5,255 bases of DNA from JACTMJ01 sp039812845. GTDB lineage: Bacteria; Acidobacteriota; Terriglobia; Bryobacterales; Bryobacteraceae. The notes under the pieces are model-generated. The model was not told the origin of the DNA and searched no databases. It saw nothing but the letters and a program-made list of their open reading frames with translations. The stretch lies in assembly GCA_039812845.1 (NCBI GenBank), contig JBDIBK010000208.1, positions 1 to 5,255 on the forward strand, given 5' to 3'. The position numbers and the translations under genes were made by a program. Shown here piece after piece: positions 1 to 5,255 of this stretch. Each line of letters starts with the position of its first letter. Position 1 is the first letter of the stretch.

Positions 1-2
1 GC

Positions 3-179
3 CCCGGGAACCGCGTGGAGGCGGGCCTGCTGACCGCCGGCAACGATGTCTCCGAACTGGCGCAATTCCTGCCGGAAAAGGGCCTGCACTATACCGCCGC
101 CGATGTGCTTGGGATCCTGCTGGGCCGGTGCGCCGAGCTGGAACCGGCACTGGTGGGCGCGATGGGGAACGGCGACTGA
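3..179 (+). CDS. C-terminal fragment of an unidentified protein (5' end outside window)
   Basis: The frame starting at base 3 is open to a TGA at 177-179 and encodes 58 residues, beginning PGNRVEAGLL and ending VGAMGNGD. It is the only one of the three plus-strand frames here that gives protein-like composition: hydrophobic residues alternate with charged ones, as in amphipathic helices (segments SELAQFLPEKG and ADVLGILLGRCAEL). No stop codon or start of its own marks a beginning, so the gene enters from the left. I see no signal, membrane segment or catalytic motif in this tail and do not recognise the family, so I assign no function. It ends 33 bases before the stop codon of the convergent NTF2-like gene. 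A stand-alone small ORF starting at an internal GTG is possible but less likely, because the frame stays open to the window edge. Confidence 0.6.
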   Translation, partial: PGNRVEAGLLTAGNDVSELAQFLPEKGLHYTAADVLGILLGRCAELEPALVGAMGNGD

Positions 180-184
180 CGCTT

Positions 185-226
185 CCAGCGAATGGCGATA
201 CCGTGCCGCGCGTCAATCCGCGCTGG
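185..226. terminator. Inverted repeats at a convergent gene junction, possible weak bidirectional terminator
   Basis: Two perfect inverted repeats nest or compete here. CCAGCG at 185-190 matches CGCTGG at 221-226. GCGCG at 208-212 matches CGCGC at 219-223, with a six-base loop that holds the stop codon (213-215) of the minus-strand NTF2-like gene. The site lies just after the plus-strand stop at 179, so a hairpin could end transcription from both sides. Neither strand has a T-run after the stem, so it does not meet the usual definition of an intrinsic terminator. In GC-rich DNA such short stems also arise by chance. Confidence 0.22.
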
Positions 227-659
227 TATGGTCGTGGATAATCCGCCAGCCCGCGGCGGACTTGCGCAGCACAATCGTGAACCGGCCGCTCGCGTCGCCG
301 CCTCCGGCTTGGGTGCGCTTCAGAGCGAAGCGGCCGATGAGGAATGCGCCGCTTTCGCCGAGTGGCTGGAACTCCAGTTCGGAGAAGGTGAGATGCCCCA
401 TCTTCTCCCGATCGCCATAGGCGCGGCGGTAACGCTCCACGAGCCCGCTGTACCCGCGCGATACGGTCTTGCCCACAAAGGTGATGTTGCCCGATTTCTC
501 GTAACCGGAGAGAAAACCGTCGAGATCTCCGCGATTCCAGGCCTCCTGCTGCATCTTCATCAGCGCGAGCACCTCGGTTCTTGCGTCACCTGCGTGAAGC
601 GGGGTGGTGGCGAGAGAGAAGAGGATCCAGAACGGCAGAAGCAGACGCCAGAAGCACAT
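213..659 (-). CDS. Exported NTF2-like protein of the DUF4440/SnoaL type
   Basis: The gene encodes 148 residues from the ATG at 657-659. Residues 1-23 form a signal peptide: a short start with Arg5, the hydrophobic stretch LLLPFWILFSLA, and a likely signal peptidase I site after LHA (residues 21-23). The rest is one NTF2-like domain (about 30-146). It has the recurring features of DUF4440-type proteins: a first helix with the pattern QQEAWNRGDLDGF, then SGYEKSGNITFVG, then strands ending in GRFTIVLRKSAAGWRIIHDHTS. Domains of this fold act as small-molecule binding pockets or simple isomerases/hydrolases; the substrate cannot be told from sequence. The reading frame is open far upstream, but the signal peptide fixes the start near this ATG. 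No good Shine-Dalgarno precedes it. It is divergent to the DoxX-family gene and convergent with the partial gene on the left. Confidence 0.8.
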   Translation of the reverse strand: MCFWRLLLPFWILFSLATTPLHAGDARTEVLALMKMQQEAWNRGDLDGFLSGYEKSGNITFVGKTVSRGYSGLVERYRRAYGDREKMGHLTFSELEFQPLGESGAFLIGRFALKRTQAGGGDASGRFTIVLRKSAAGWRIIHDHTSAD

Positions 660-745
660 GCGCTTCAGCTTAGCCGTTTTTGGTTCCGATTTGGGGGGAG
701 ACCTGTTTCCTCCAGTCTTTGCGCGGGTGCTTCGTGCGAAAATCG

Positions 746-751
746 TAGAAT
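746..751 (+). promoter_or_regulatory. Candidate -10 box for the DoxX-family gene
   Basis: TAGAAT matches the sigma-70 -10 consensus at five of six positions and lies 22 bases before the DoxX start codon, which would give a short leader containing the ribosome binding site. No convincing -35 box stands at 16-18 bases upstream; the nearest candidate, TTGCGC at 719-724, would need a 21-base spacer. The 114-bp region 660-773 must also hold the promoter of the divergent NTF2-like gene, for which I see no clear boxes. Confidence 0.25.
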
Positions 752-761
752 TCGGATGCGG

Positions 762-766
762 GGAGG
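762..766 (+). promoter_or_regulatory. Ribosome binding site of the DoxX-family gene
   Basis: GGAGG lies seven bases before the ATG at 774-776. It fixes the DoxX start within a frame that stays open for almost 600 bases upstream, and argues against any longer protein in that frame. Confidence 0.75.
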
Positions 767-773
767 ATGGTGC

Positions 774-1184
774 ATGAAGCAGTTCTTGTTTGGCGGTGCG
801 GGCGGGGCGTCGGCGGCGACGGATCTTGGCCTTCTGGTGATGCGTCTGGTTGCCGGGCTGGGGATCGCCTTCGGGCACGGCATCATGAAGCTGCCACCCT
901 CGGAGGGCTTTGTGAAGGGCGTCGTGGGGATGGGGATGCCCGCGTTCATGGCCTGGGGTGCTACCTTCGCGGAGCTGGGTGGCGGGATTCTGCTGGCCTT
1001 GGGGCTGTTTACGCGGCCCGCGGCGGCGTTGATCCTGTTCACGATGTGCGTGGCTCTTTTTGGTGTTCACGCGCAGCAACCCTTTGCGCGTCAAGAACTT
1101 GCGCTGCTCTACGGCATCATCGCGCTGCTCTTCGTGCTGGGAGGGTCGGGGCGCTTTGGCGTGGATTCGCTTATTCGTAAGTAA
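774..1184 (+). CDS. DoxX-family integral membrane protein
   Basis: The gene encodes 136 residues, a normal length for the DoxX family. Four hydrophobic segments can be seen: about 17-37 (with the family-typical R..AG.GIAFGHG pattern), 57-79 (containing FAELGGGILLALGLF), 81-99 and 106-124. The C-terminal GSGRFGVDSLI matches the usual DoxX ending, in which a Gly-rich turn is followed by a Ser/Asp segment. The protein should sit in the cytoplasmic membrane. DoxX was named for a subunit of archaeal thiosulfate:quinone oxidoreductase, but most bacterial members have no proven reaction. Some act in redox or oxidative-stress membrane complexes, so a specific substrate should not be assigned here. 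The start is set by a GGAGG ribosome binding site. No partner subunit (DoxD, SodA or SseA-like protein) lies nearby. It is divergent to the NTF2-like gene and convergent with tyrA. Confidence 0.88.
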   Translation: MKQFLFGGAGGASAATDLGLLVMRLVAGLGIAFGHGIMKLPPSEGFVKGVVGMGMPAFMAWGATFAELGGGILLALGLFTRPAAALILFTMCVALFGVHAQQPFARQELALLYGIIALLFVLGGSGRFGVDSLIRK

Positions 1185-1229
1185 TGGCTATCTGAAGAAT
1201 TGATCTGGTTGAGTGTGAGGTAGGAGTTC

Positions 1230-1257
1230 CTTACGGAATCGAGCTTATTCCCGTAAG
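1230..1257. terminator. Ten-base-pair hairpin at the tyrA/DoxX convergent junction
   Basis: CTTACGGAAT at 1230-1239 pairs with ATTCCCGTAAG at 1247-1257, giving ten pairs with one bulged C and a seven-base loop. The stop codon of tyrA (1245-1247 on the minus strand) lies at the loop/stem border. The hairpin sits 46 bases after the DoxX stop codon, so it could mark the 3' end of both transcripts. No T-run follows the stem on either strand, so it is at best an unusual intrinsic terminator. A 3'-end stabilising structure for the long trp-tyr messenger fits equally well. Confidence 0.4.
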
Positions 1258-2078
1258 CGCTTCGCGAACGCCGCCGCACGGGTGAACTGCGCTTCGAGGT
1301 CCCCTTGCTGCGAGAGCGCTTCGAATTGTGCCCGCCACTCTTCGAGATACTCGGACATCGCGGCGCTGATCTGGTCCCGGTTGGTTTCAAGGATATCCTT
1401 CCAAACCGGGTAGGGGCTGAGGGCCAGGCGTGTGGCGTCGATCAGGCCGGGCCCCGCGATCACGGGGGCTTCGTGCTGGAAACTGTGTTCGAGCGACGCC
1501 GCCAGTGCCGTGGAAAGCAGTTGCGGCAGGTGGGAGGTGCGGGCCACGGCGGCGTCGTGCTCGGTCGCGTTCAGGAGCACCGGCGATGCGCCAACCGATT
1601 TCACCAGTTCGAAGAGCCGGTCAAAGCGGGGGTCGACGGTGCCGTGGTCCGTGGTGAGCACCCAGCGGCGTCCATGGAACAGAGAGGGGTCCGCTTCCTC
1701 CACTCCCCCCTTCTCTTTGCCCGCCATCGGGTGCCCGCCGACGAAGTACATTCCATCGACGGCTTCCGCCGCCTTCACGATCGCGCGTTTGGTGCTGCCG
1801 GCGTCGGTGACGATGGCGTCGCGGCGCGCGAGGCCCCGGAGACGCGGCATGGTCTCGATGATCGAATGAATGGTGGCCGAAAGCAGGATCAGGTCAGCCT
1901 GGGGTGCCGCTTCTTCGAGCGCCAGCCCCTCATCGACGATGCCGAGTGCCAGCGCCTTTTCGAGAGTGCCGGGGGAGGAGACGCCCAGCACGCGATCGGC
2001 AATTCCGGCCCGCTTCGCCGCGAGGGCAAACGAGCCACCGATCAACCCTACGCCTACAACCGCGATTGTGAATGCCAT
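1245..2078 (-). CDS. tyrA: Prephenate/arogenate dehydrogenase (TyrA)
   Basis: The enzyme oxidatively decarboxylates prephenate to 4-hydroxyphenylpyruvate (or arogenate to tyrosine) in the cytoplasm. From the ATG at 2076-2078 it has 277 residues, the size of a single-function TyrA without an added chorismate mutase or ACT domain. Visible motifs are the Rossmann GVGLIGGS (residues 9-16), TDAGSTK (91-97), GGHPMAG (114-120, with the His generally taken as catalytic), TSHLPQLLS (171-179) and the Thr-Arg pair at 216-217 that belongs to the substrate pocket. The second Rossmann strand ends GVSS (32-35) where NAD enzymes usually have an acidic residue, so NADP use is possible. An upstream ATG at 2106-2108 would add ten residues rich in Arg. 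The chosen start places the first beta strand right after the N terminus; neither start has a well-spaced ribosome site (AGGAAAGG lies 13 bases off). It is the last gene of the operon. Confidence 0.93.
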   Translation of the reverse strand: MAFTIAVVGVGLIGGSFALAAKRAGIADRVLGVSSPGTLEKALALGIVDEGLALEEAAPQADLILLSATIHSIIETMPRLRGLARRDAIVTDAGSTKRAIVKAAEAVDGMYFVGGHPMAGKEKGGVEEADPSLFHGRRWVLTTDHGTVDPRFDRLFELVKSVGASPVLLNATEHDAAVARTSHLPQLLSTALAASLEHSFQHEAPVIAGPGLIDATRLALSPYPVWKDILETNRDQISAAMSEYLEEWRAQFEALSQQGDLEAQFTRAAAFAKRLRE

Positions 2079-2191
2079 ACGTTCAGAGCGGCCTTTCCTG
2101 GAGCGCATCCGGCGTTGCTGCCCGCCTCCCCGACGGCGGTGTCCGACGGTTTCTCCGATGCTCCCGTTTGCGAGGGCCGGCCAAGCGTGCG

Positions 2192-2518
2192 CTAATCCTT
2201 TTGACGGGAATCTGCTTCCGCCGCGCTGCGGAGACGGGTCTTCTGCAGGCTCCGCATCTCATCGACGATCCGCTCGAAAATGCGCCGCACCGCGGCATCG
2301 TCGAGCGGGCCATCGTTGTGCGAAAGCACGTTGTGCATGACGGCATCTTCGCGTTTGGGCTCGTAGACCGGCAGGGTCAGCCGTTCCTTGATGCGCCCGA
2401 TCTCTTCCACGACGCGCGTCCTCGCGTTCAGCAACTCGAGCAGTTTGAGATCGATCGCATCGATCTCGCGGCGCTGGCGGGCGAGCGGGTTTTCGTCGTT
2501 CGGGAGCGTTCCGTTCAT
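2192..2518 (-). CDS. aroQ: Chorismate mutase, monofunctional AroQ class
   Basis: This 108-residue, all-helical protein converts chorismate to prephenate, the first step towards phenylalanine and tyrosine. Aligned by eye to the mutase domain of E. coli PheA, the active-site residues correspond as follows: Arg16 (R11), Arg33 (R28), Lys44 (K39), Glu53 (D48), Arg56 and Glu57 (R51-E52) and Gln92 (Q88). The position of E. coli Ser84 is Met88. The three-helix layout is about 12-46, 55-66 and 72-96, with a charged tail after it. There is no dehydratase, dehydrogenase or ACT domain, so it is a free-standing enzyme, presumably a dimer. Its ATG overlaps the trpA stop in an ATGA. A gap of about 113 bases separates it from the chosen tyrA start. 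The symbol aroQ names the fold class; annotators may also use aroH or pheA-like names. Confidence 0.9.
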   Translation of the reverse strand: MNGTLPNDENPLARQRREIDAIDLKLLELLNARTRVVEEIGRIKERLTLPVYEPKREDAVMHNVLSHNDGPLDDAAVRRIFERIVDEMRSLQKTRLRSAAEADSRQKD

Positions 2519-3345
2519 CGCGAAATGGCCTCCGGAGCGGTGCCGGCGGGAAGCGTGCCCTGCTTGAGGTCCCGCACCAGTTCCTCCACCCGCTCTTCGA
2601 GATCCGCGCTTTGCCCGTGCGCTTCAATCACCTTGACGATCGCGCTGCCCACCACGACGCCGTCGGCCGAGGGCCGCAGCGCTTCCACATGTTCCCGGCG
2701 CGAGATGCCGAACCCCACGGCGAGCGGGGAATCCGTTCGGGAGCGAAGCGCCTCCACCATGGGCGCAACAGAGCTGGAGACACGTTCCTGCACGCCGGTG
2801 ACGCCGGTGCGGGAGACCAAGTAGACGAAGCCGGTGGAATATCGCGCCACCAGATCGAGGCGCGCCGGGGTGCTGGTGGGAGCGGCCAGGAACACGGTGT
2901 CCAGGCCCACTTCGCGCATCTGCCGCACATACGCGCCCGCTTCCTCCACGCTCAGATCCGTCAGCAGACAGCCGTCGATGCCCGCCTCTTTCGCCTCCAG
3001 CGCGAGGCGCTCAAACCCATAGCGCAAGGCCGGATTGAGATACGTGAACAGCATCAGCGGGATCTCGGATTTCTGGCGGATGCGGCGGGCGATCTCAAGG
3101 ATGCCCGCGACGGTGGTGCCCGCCTTCAGCGCCCGCTCGGCCGCCCGCTGGATGACGGGGCCGTCGGCTGTGGGGTCGGAGAACGGAACCCCCAGTTCAA
3201 TGATGTCGGCACCCGCGCGTTCGAGCGCCAGCACCAGGCTTGTGGTGCGGGCGGGCGTGGGGTCTCCGGCCGTGATGTAGGTAACCAGCGCGCGCTCATC
3301 GCGCGCCTTTAGTTCCGCGAATTTCCGGGCAATCCGGGTGCTCAT
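2515..3345 (-). CDS. trpA: Tryptophan synthase alpha subunit
   Basis: The alpha subunit cleaves indole-3-glycerol phosphate to indole and glyceraldehyde 3-phosphate and passes indole to TrpB through the tunnel of the alpha2-beta2 complex. The protein has 276 residues, slightly above the usual 260-270. The catalytic pair is visible: Glu50 in IELGVPFSDP and Asp61 in TADGP. Further family marks are the LMLFTYLNP strand, LLTDLSVEEA, SRTGVTG, the phosphate-binding AVGFGIS and GSAIVKVIE near the end. The last 25 or so residues are a charged helix and a loose tail. The ATG overlaps the trpB TGA by four bases (3342-3345), so the two subunits are likely made in step. No strong ribosome site precedes it, only GGA nine bases off inside the trpB end, which also points to coupling. 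The stop overlaps the chorismate mutase start. Confidence 0.97.
   Translation of the reverse strand: MSTRIARKFAELKARDERALVTYITAGDPTPARTTSLVLALERAGADIIELGVPFSDPTADGPVIQRAAERALKAGTTVAGILEIARRIRQKSEIPLMLFTYLNPALRYGFERLALEAKEAGIDGCLLTDLSVEEAGAYVRQMREVGLDTVFLAAPTSTPARLDLVARYSTGFVYLVSRTGVTGVQERVSSSVAPMVEALRSRTDSPLAVGFGISRREHVEALRPSADGVVVGSAIVKVIEAHGQSADLEERVEELVRDLKQGTLPAGTAPEAISR
2529..2533 (-). promoter_or_regulatory. Ribosome binding site of the chorismate mutase gene
   Basis: On the minus strand GGAGG lies ten bases before the chorismate mutase ATG, inside the last codons of trpA. Together with the ATGA overlap it supports that start, and suggests the gene can be initiated on its own as well as by coupling. 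Confidence 0.6.
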
Positions 3346-4565
3346 GCGCTTTCGTCCAGTTCGGGAAGATTCTCGCGATAAATGCCGATATCCTTGTCGC
3401 CGCGCCCGGAGAGGTTCACCAGGAAGACCTCGCCCGGATGCTCGGGCGCTTGCCGCAAGGCTTCGGCGATGCCGTGGGCCGATTCGAGGGCCGGGATGAT
3501 GCCCTCAGTCCGCGAAAGCTTCACGGCCGCGGCCAGGGCGTCTTCGTCGGAGCAGTTGAGATAAGAGGCGCGGCCCTGGTCGTGCAGCCATGCGTGCTCC
3601 GGGCCGATCAGCGCATAGTCCAGCCCGGCGGAAATCGAGTGGGTCAGGCTCACCTGGCCGTCGCCGTCCTGCAGCAGGTAACTGTAGGCTCCGTGCAGAA
3701 CGCCGGGCGCCCCGCCCATGAAGCGCGCCGCATGCTCTCCAAGTTCCTTGCCGCGTCCGCCTGCTTCCACGCCAATCAGACGAACGCCGGGGTCGCCCAC
3801 GAATGCGTGAAAAATGCCGATCGCGTTGCTGCCGCCGCCCACACAGGCGAAAACGGCATCGGGCAGCCGGCCCTCCTGCCGCAGGATCTGGGCGCGGGCC
3901 TCATTGCCCATGCAACTGTGGAAATCCCGCACCATCACCGGGTATGGGTGTGCGCCCAGTGCGCTGCCGAGAAGATAGTGCGTGTTCGCGACGTTGGTCA
4001 CCCAATCCCGCATGGCCTCGTTGATGGCGTCCTTCAGGGTGGAGCTTCCGCTGGAAACCCCCACCACCTTGGCGCCCAGCATGCGCATGCGGAACACGTT
4101 CAGTTGCTGGCGGCGCATGTCCTCCGCGCCCATATAGATGGTGCAATCGAAGCCGAAGAGCGCGCAGACCGTGGCCGTGGCGACCCCATGCTGGCCGGCG
4201 CCCGTCTCCGCGATGATGCGGCGCTTCCCCATCCGGCGGGCGAGCAGCGCCTGGCCGAGCGCGTTGTTGATCTTGTGCGCGCCGGTGTGCAGCAGATCTT
4301 CGCGCTTGAGGTAAATCTTCGCGCCGCCCAGGCTTTCGCTCAGCCGGCGCGCGCAGTATAGCGGCGTCTCGCGGCCGGCGAAGTCGCGCAGCAGGCCGTC
4401 GAACTCCGTATGGAACGCGGGGTCGGCCGACGCTTCGCGGTAGGCGATTTCGAGTTCTTCGAGGGGCGCCATCAGCACTTCGGGGACGAAGCGTCCGCCG
4501 TAAGGCCCGAAGTGTCCGGTGGCGTCGGGTTCAGAGACGTTGGAAGCGGCTGCGGCTGTGCTCAT
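3342..4565 (-). CDS. trpB: Tryptophan synthase beta subunit
   Basis: The beta subunit is the PLP enzyme that joins indole to serine to give tryptophan. From the ATG at 4563-4565 it has 407 residues, a usual size. The PLP lysine is Lys98 in HTGAHKINNALGQA. Glu120 in IAETGAGQHG is the catalytic acid/base. GGGSN (243-247) binds the cofactor phosphate. Glu361 (PALESAHG) and Ser386 (VNLSGRGDKD) complete the cofactor site. The start of the conserved region, GHFGPYGGRFVPEVLM, lies at 17-32, so the first 16 residues are a variable lead. A GTG at 4602-4604 would add 13 Pro-rich residues; I prefer the ATG because AGGA stands just ahead of it (spacing of only four) and the extension does not resemble the family. 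With the ATG start, 54 bases separate it from trpF. This is a TrpB1-type sequence, paired with trpA. Confidence 0.97.
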   Translation of the reverse strand: MSTAAAASNVSEPDATGHFGPYGGRFVPEVLMAPLEELEIAYREASADPAFHTEFDGLLRDFAGRETPLYCARRLSESLGGAKIYLKREDLLHTGAHKINNALGQALLARRMGKRRIIAETGAGQHGVATATVCALFGFDCTIYMGAEDMRRQQLNVFRMRMLGAKVVGVSSGSSTLKDAINEAMRDWVTNVANTHYLLGSALGAHPYPVMVRDFHSCMGNEARAQILRQEGRLPDAVFACVGGGSNAIGIFHAFVGDPGVRLIGVEAGGRGKELGEHAARFMGGAPGVLHGAYSYLLQDGDGQVSLTHSISAGLDYALIGPEHAWLHDQGRASYLNCSDEDALAAAVKLSRTEGIIPALESAHGIAEALRQAPEHPGEVFLVNLSGRGDKDIGIYRENLPELDESA

Positions 4566-4619
4566 AATGTCCTGCGGGGGCTTCGGTCCGGACGGATCCG
4601 GCACGGCGTGGAGATGGCC

Positions 4620-5237
4620 TCAAGTGTGACCGACGGCATCCCGAACCGCTTTCACGAAAGCGCGTATTCTTCCATGATCCTTGATTCCGGGCGCGGACTC
4701 CAAACGGGAGCACGAATCCACCCCCCAGGGCCGCGCCTGCCGGATGGCTTCGGCGACGTTCCGCGCGTCCAAACCCCCGGCAATCACCATGCGCACGGCG
4801 ATGCCGTGGACCGCCTCCCAATCGAAGGGGAGACCGGCCCCGCCATAGAGCGCGCCCGCCGGACCATCGAACAGAATCGCTTCCACCGGCCACGCGGGAA
4901 TCGCCTCCGGACGAAACACGGCATCCACGCGAAGCGCCCGCCACAGCGCGCCATCGAAGGCGAATCGCGCCGGGTCTTCGTCGCCGTGAAGCTGCACGGT
5001 ATCGAGACCCACGGCTTCGCGGATGCGCGCCACTGCCTCGGGCGTCGCATTCACGAACACGCCCACCTTGCGGATTTCGGCCGGGAGCGCGGAAACGATG
5101 AGCGCAGCCGCTTCCGGCGCGATATAGCGCGGGCTCTCCGGAAAGAAATTGAAGCCCAGCGCGTCCGCGCCCGCTTCGACGCTCGCCAGCGCATCCTCCA
5201 GGCGGGTGATGCCGCAAATTTTCACAAGTACCGGCAT
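4620..5237 (-). CDS. trpF: Phosphoribosylanthranilate isomerase
   Basis: TrpF carries out the Amadori rearrangement of N-(5'-phosphoribosyl)anthranilate to CdRP, the step before indole-glycerol phosphate synthase. It is a single-domain TIM barrel of 205 residues, typical for a free-standing TrpF. Cys8 in KICGIT is the general base and Asp124 in ILFDG the general acid. Further marks are GFNFFPESPRYI (28-39), VGVFVN (58-63), VQLHGDE (81-87), and IAGGLDARNV (152-161) for phosphate binding. Near the end the usual VDVSSGVE-like segment reads VDSCSRLE (173-180), followed by SAPGIKD. AAGGA stands 11 bases before the ATG, a somewhat long spacing. A TGA at 5245-5247 could end an upstream gene such as trpC, but only 18 bases remain to the window edge, so this cannot be tested. 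Confidence 0.96.
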   Translation of the reverse strand: MPVLVKICGITRLEDALASVEAGADALGFNFFPESPRYIAPEAAALIVSALPAEIRKVGVFVNATPEAVARIREAVGLDTVQLHGDEDPARFAFDGALWRALRVDAVFRPEAIPAWPVEAILFDGPAGALYGGAGLPFDWEAVHGIAVRMVIAGGLDARNVAEAIRQARPWGVDSCSRLESAPGIKDHGRIRAFVKAVRDAVGHT

Positions 5238-5255
5238 GTCGAGGTCAATCCTTCG

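Larger units (their letters stand above)
1245..5237 (-). other. trpF-trpB-trpA-aroQ-tyrA aromatic amino acid operon (3' part)
   Basis: Five minus-strand genes follow each other with gaps of 54, -4, -4 and about 113 bases and no visible internal promoter or T-tract terminator. They encode tryptophan-branch enzymes, then chorismate mutase, then the tyrosine-branch dehydrogenase. Two ATGA overlaps suggest coupled translation of TrpB, TrpA and chorismate mutase. No leader peptide, T-box or TRAP-type repeat is present in the window; such control, if any, would lie beyond the right edge at the operon start. Prephenate dehydratase (pheA), an aminotransferase and the early trp genes are not in the window. 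Single transcription of all five genes is inferred from spacing. Confidence 0.8.

Noticed and set aside
699..712. Strong GGAGG-type ribosome site on the minus strand within the divergent intergenic region
   Set aside because: No start codon follows at a usable distance, and the signal peptide places the NTF2-like start about 45 bases further on.
192..1184. A 330-residue plus-strand reading frame ending in the DoxX protein
   Set aside because: Only the part from 774 has membrane-protein composition and a GGAGG ribosome site. The upstream part is antisense to the NTF2-like gene and has no family features.
1305..2195. A 296-residue plus-strand reading frame opposite tyrA
   Set aside because: It is the mirror of a complete, motif-bearing tyrA gene. 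No ribosome site or recognisable domain supports it.
2079..2518. A chorismate mutase-TyrA fusion by frameshift
   Set aside because: The mutase frame ends in a proper TAG after a complete domain, and tyrA has its own ATG. Nothing suggests a broken fused gene.
2611..3312. A 233-residue plus-strand reading frame opposite trpA
   Set aside because: trpA is intact with Glu50 and Asp61 in place. The opposite frame has no domain features.
3438..4361. A 307-residue plus-strand reading frame opposite trpB
   Set aside because: The minus strand here encodes a complete TrpB with all catalytic motifs. The antisense frame is a by-product of high GC, with His/Gln/Gly-rich low-order composition.
4587..4601. 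CCGGA/TCCGG hairpin with four-base loop between trpF and trpB as an attenuator
   Set aside because: Only five pairs, no T-run, and placed between two genes of the same pathway. Such short GC stems are expected by chance at this composition.
4566..4604. GTG start at 4602-4604 adding 13 residues to TrpB
   Set aside because: The added Pro-rich stretch is unlike TrpB N termini, and the nearest GAGG is 13 bases off. The ATG at 4563-4565 with AGGA ahead is the better choice, though not proven.

Overview
The window reads as ordinary chromosomal DNA from a high-GC bacterium. The operon layout and protein style (short AroQ-class chorismate mutase directly after trpA, followed by tyrA) suggest an acidobacterium of the Solibacter/Bryobacter kind. 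That assignment is an inference from family resemblance, not a measurement. No mobile element, CRISPR array, tRNA, rRNA or plasmid or phage signature is visible.

Left part (1-1184): the window opens inside an unidentified plus-strand gene, of which only the last 58 residues are present (stop at 177-179). It converges on a minus-strand gene for a small exported NTF2-like (DUF4440/SnoaL-type) protein (213-659). A 114-bp divergent intergenic region (660-773) separates that gene from a plus-strand DoxX-family membrane protein (774-1184) with a clear ribosome binding site.

Right part (1245-5237): a tightly packed minus-strand operon for aromatic amino acid synthesis, transcribed right to left: trpF (phosphoribosylanthranilate isomerase), trpB and trpA (both tryptophan synthase subunits), an AroQ-type chorismate mutase and tyrA (prephenate/arogenate dehydrogenase). 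trpB/trpA and trpA/chorismate mutase each share a 4-base ATGA stop/start overlap, which indicates translational coupling. The operon therefore joins the last steps of the tryptophan branch to the enzyme that draws chorismate away from it and to the tyrosine-branch dehydrogenase. The promoter and any leader control lie beyond the right edge; earlier trp genes (for example trpC) probably lie there too, but this cannot be seen.

Both convergent junctions (around 185-226 and 1230-1257) carry inverted repeats that include the stop codon of the minus-strand gene, but neither has a T-tract. I see no evidence for an undescribed system. The points most worth checking are the missing acidic NAD-selecting residue in TyrA, an altered phosphate-loop segment in TrpF, and the stop-codon hairpins.
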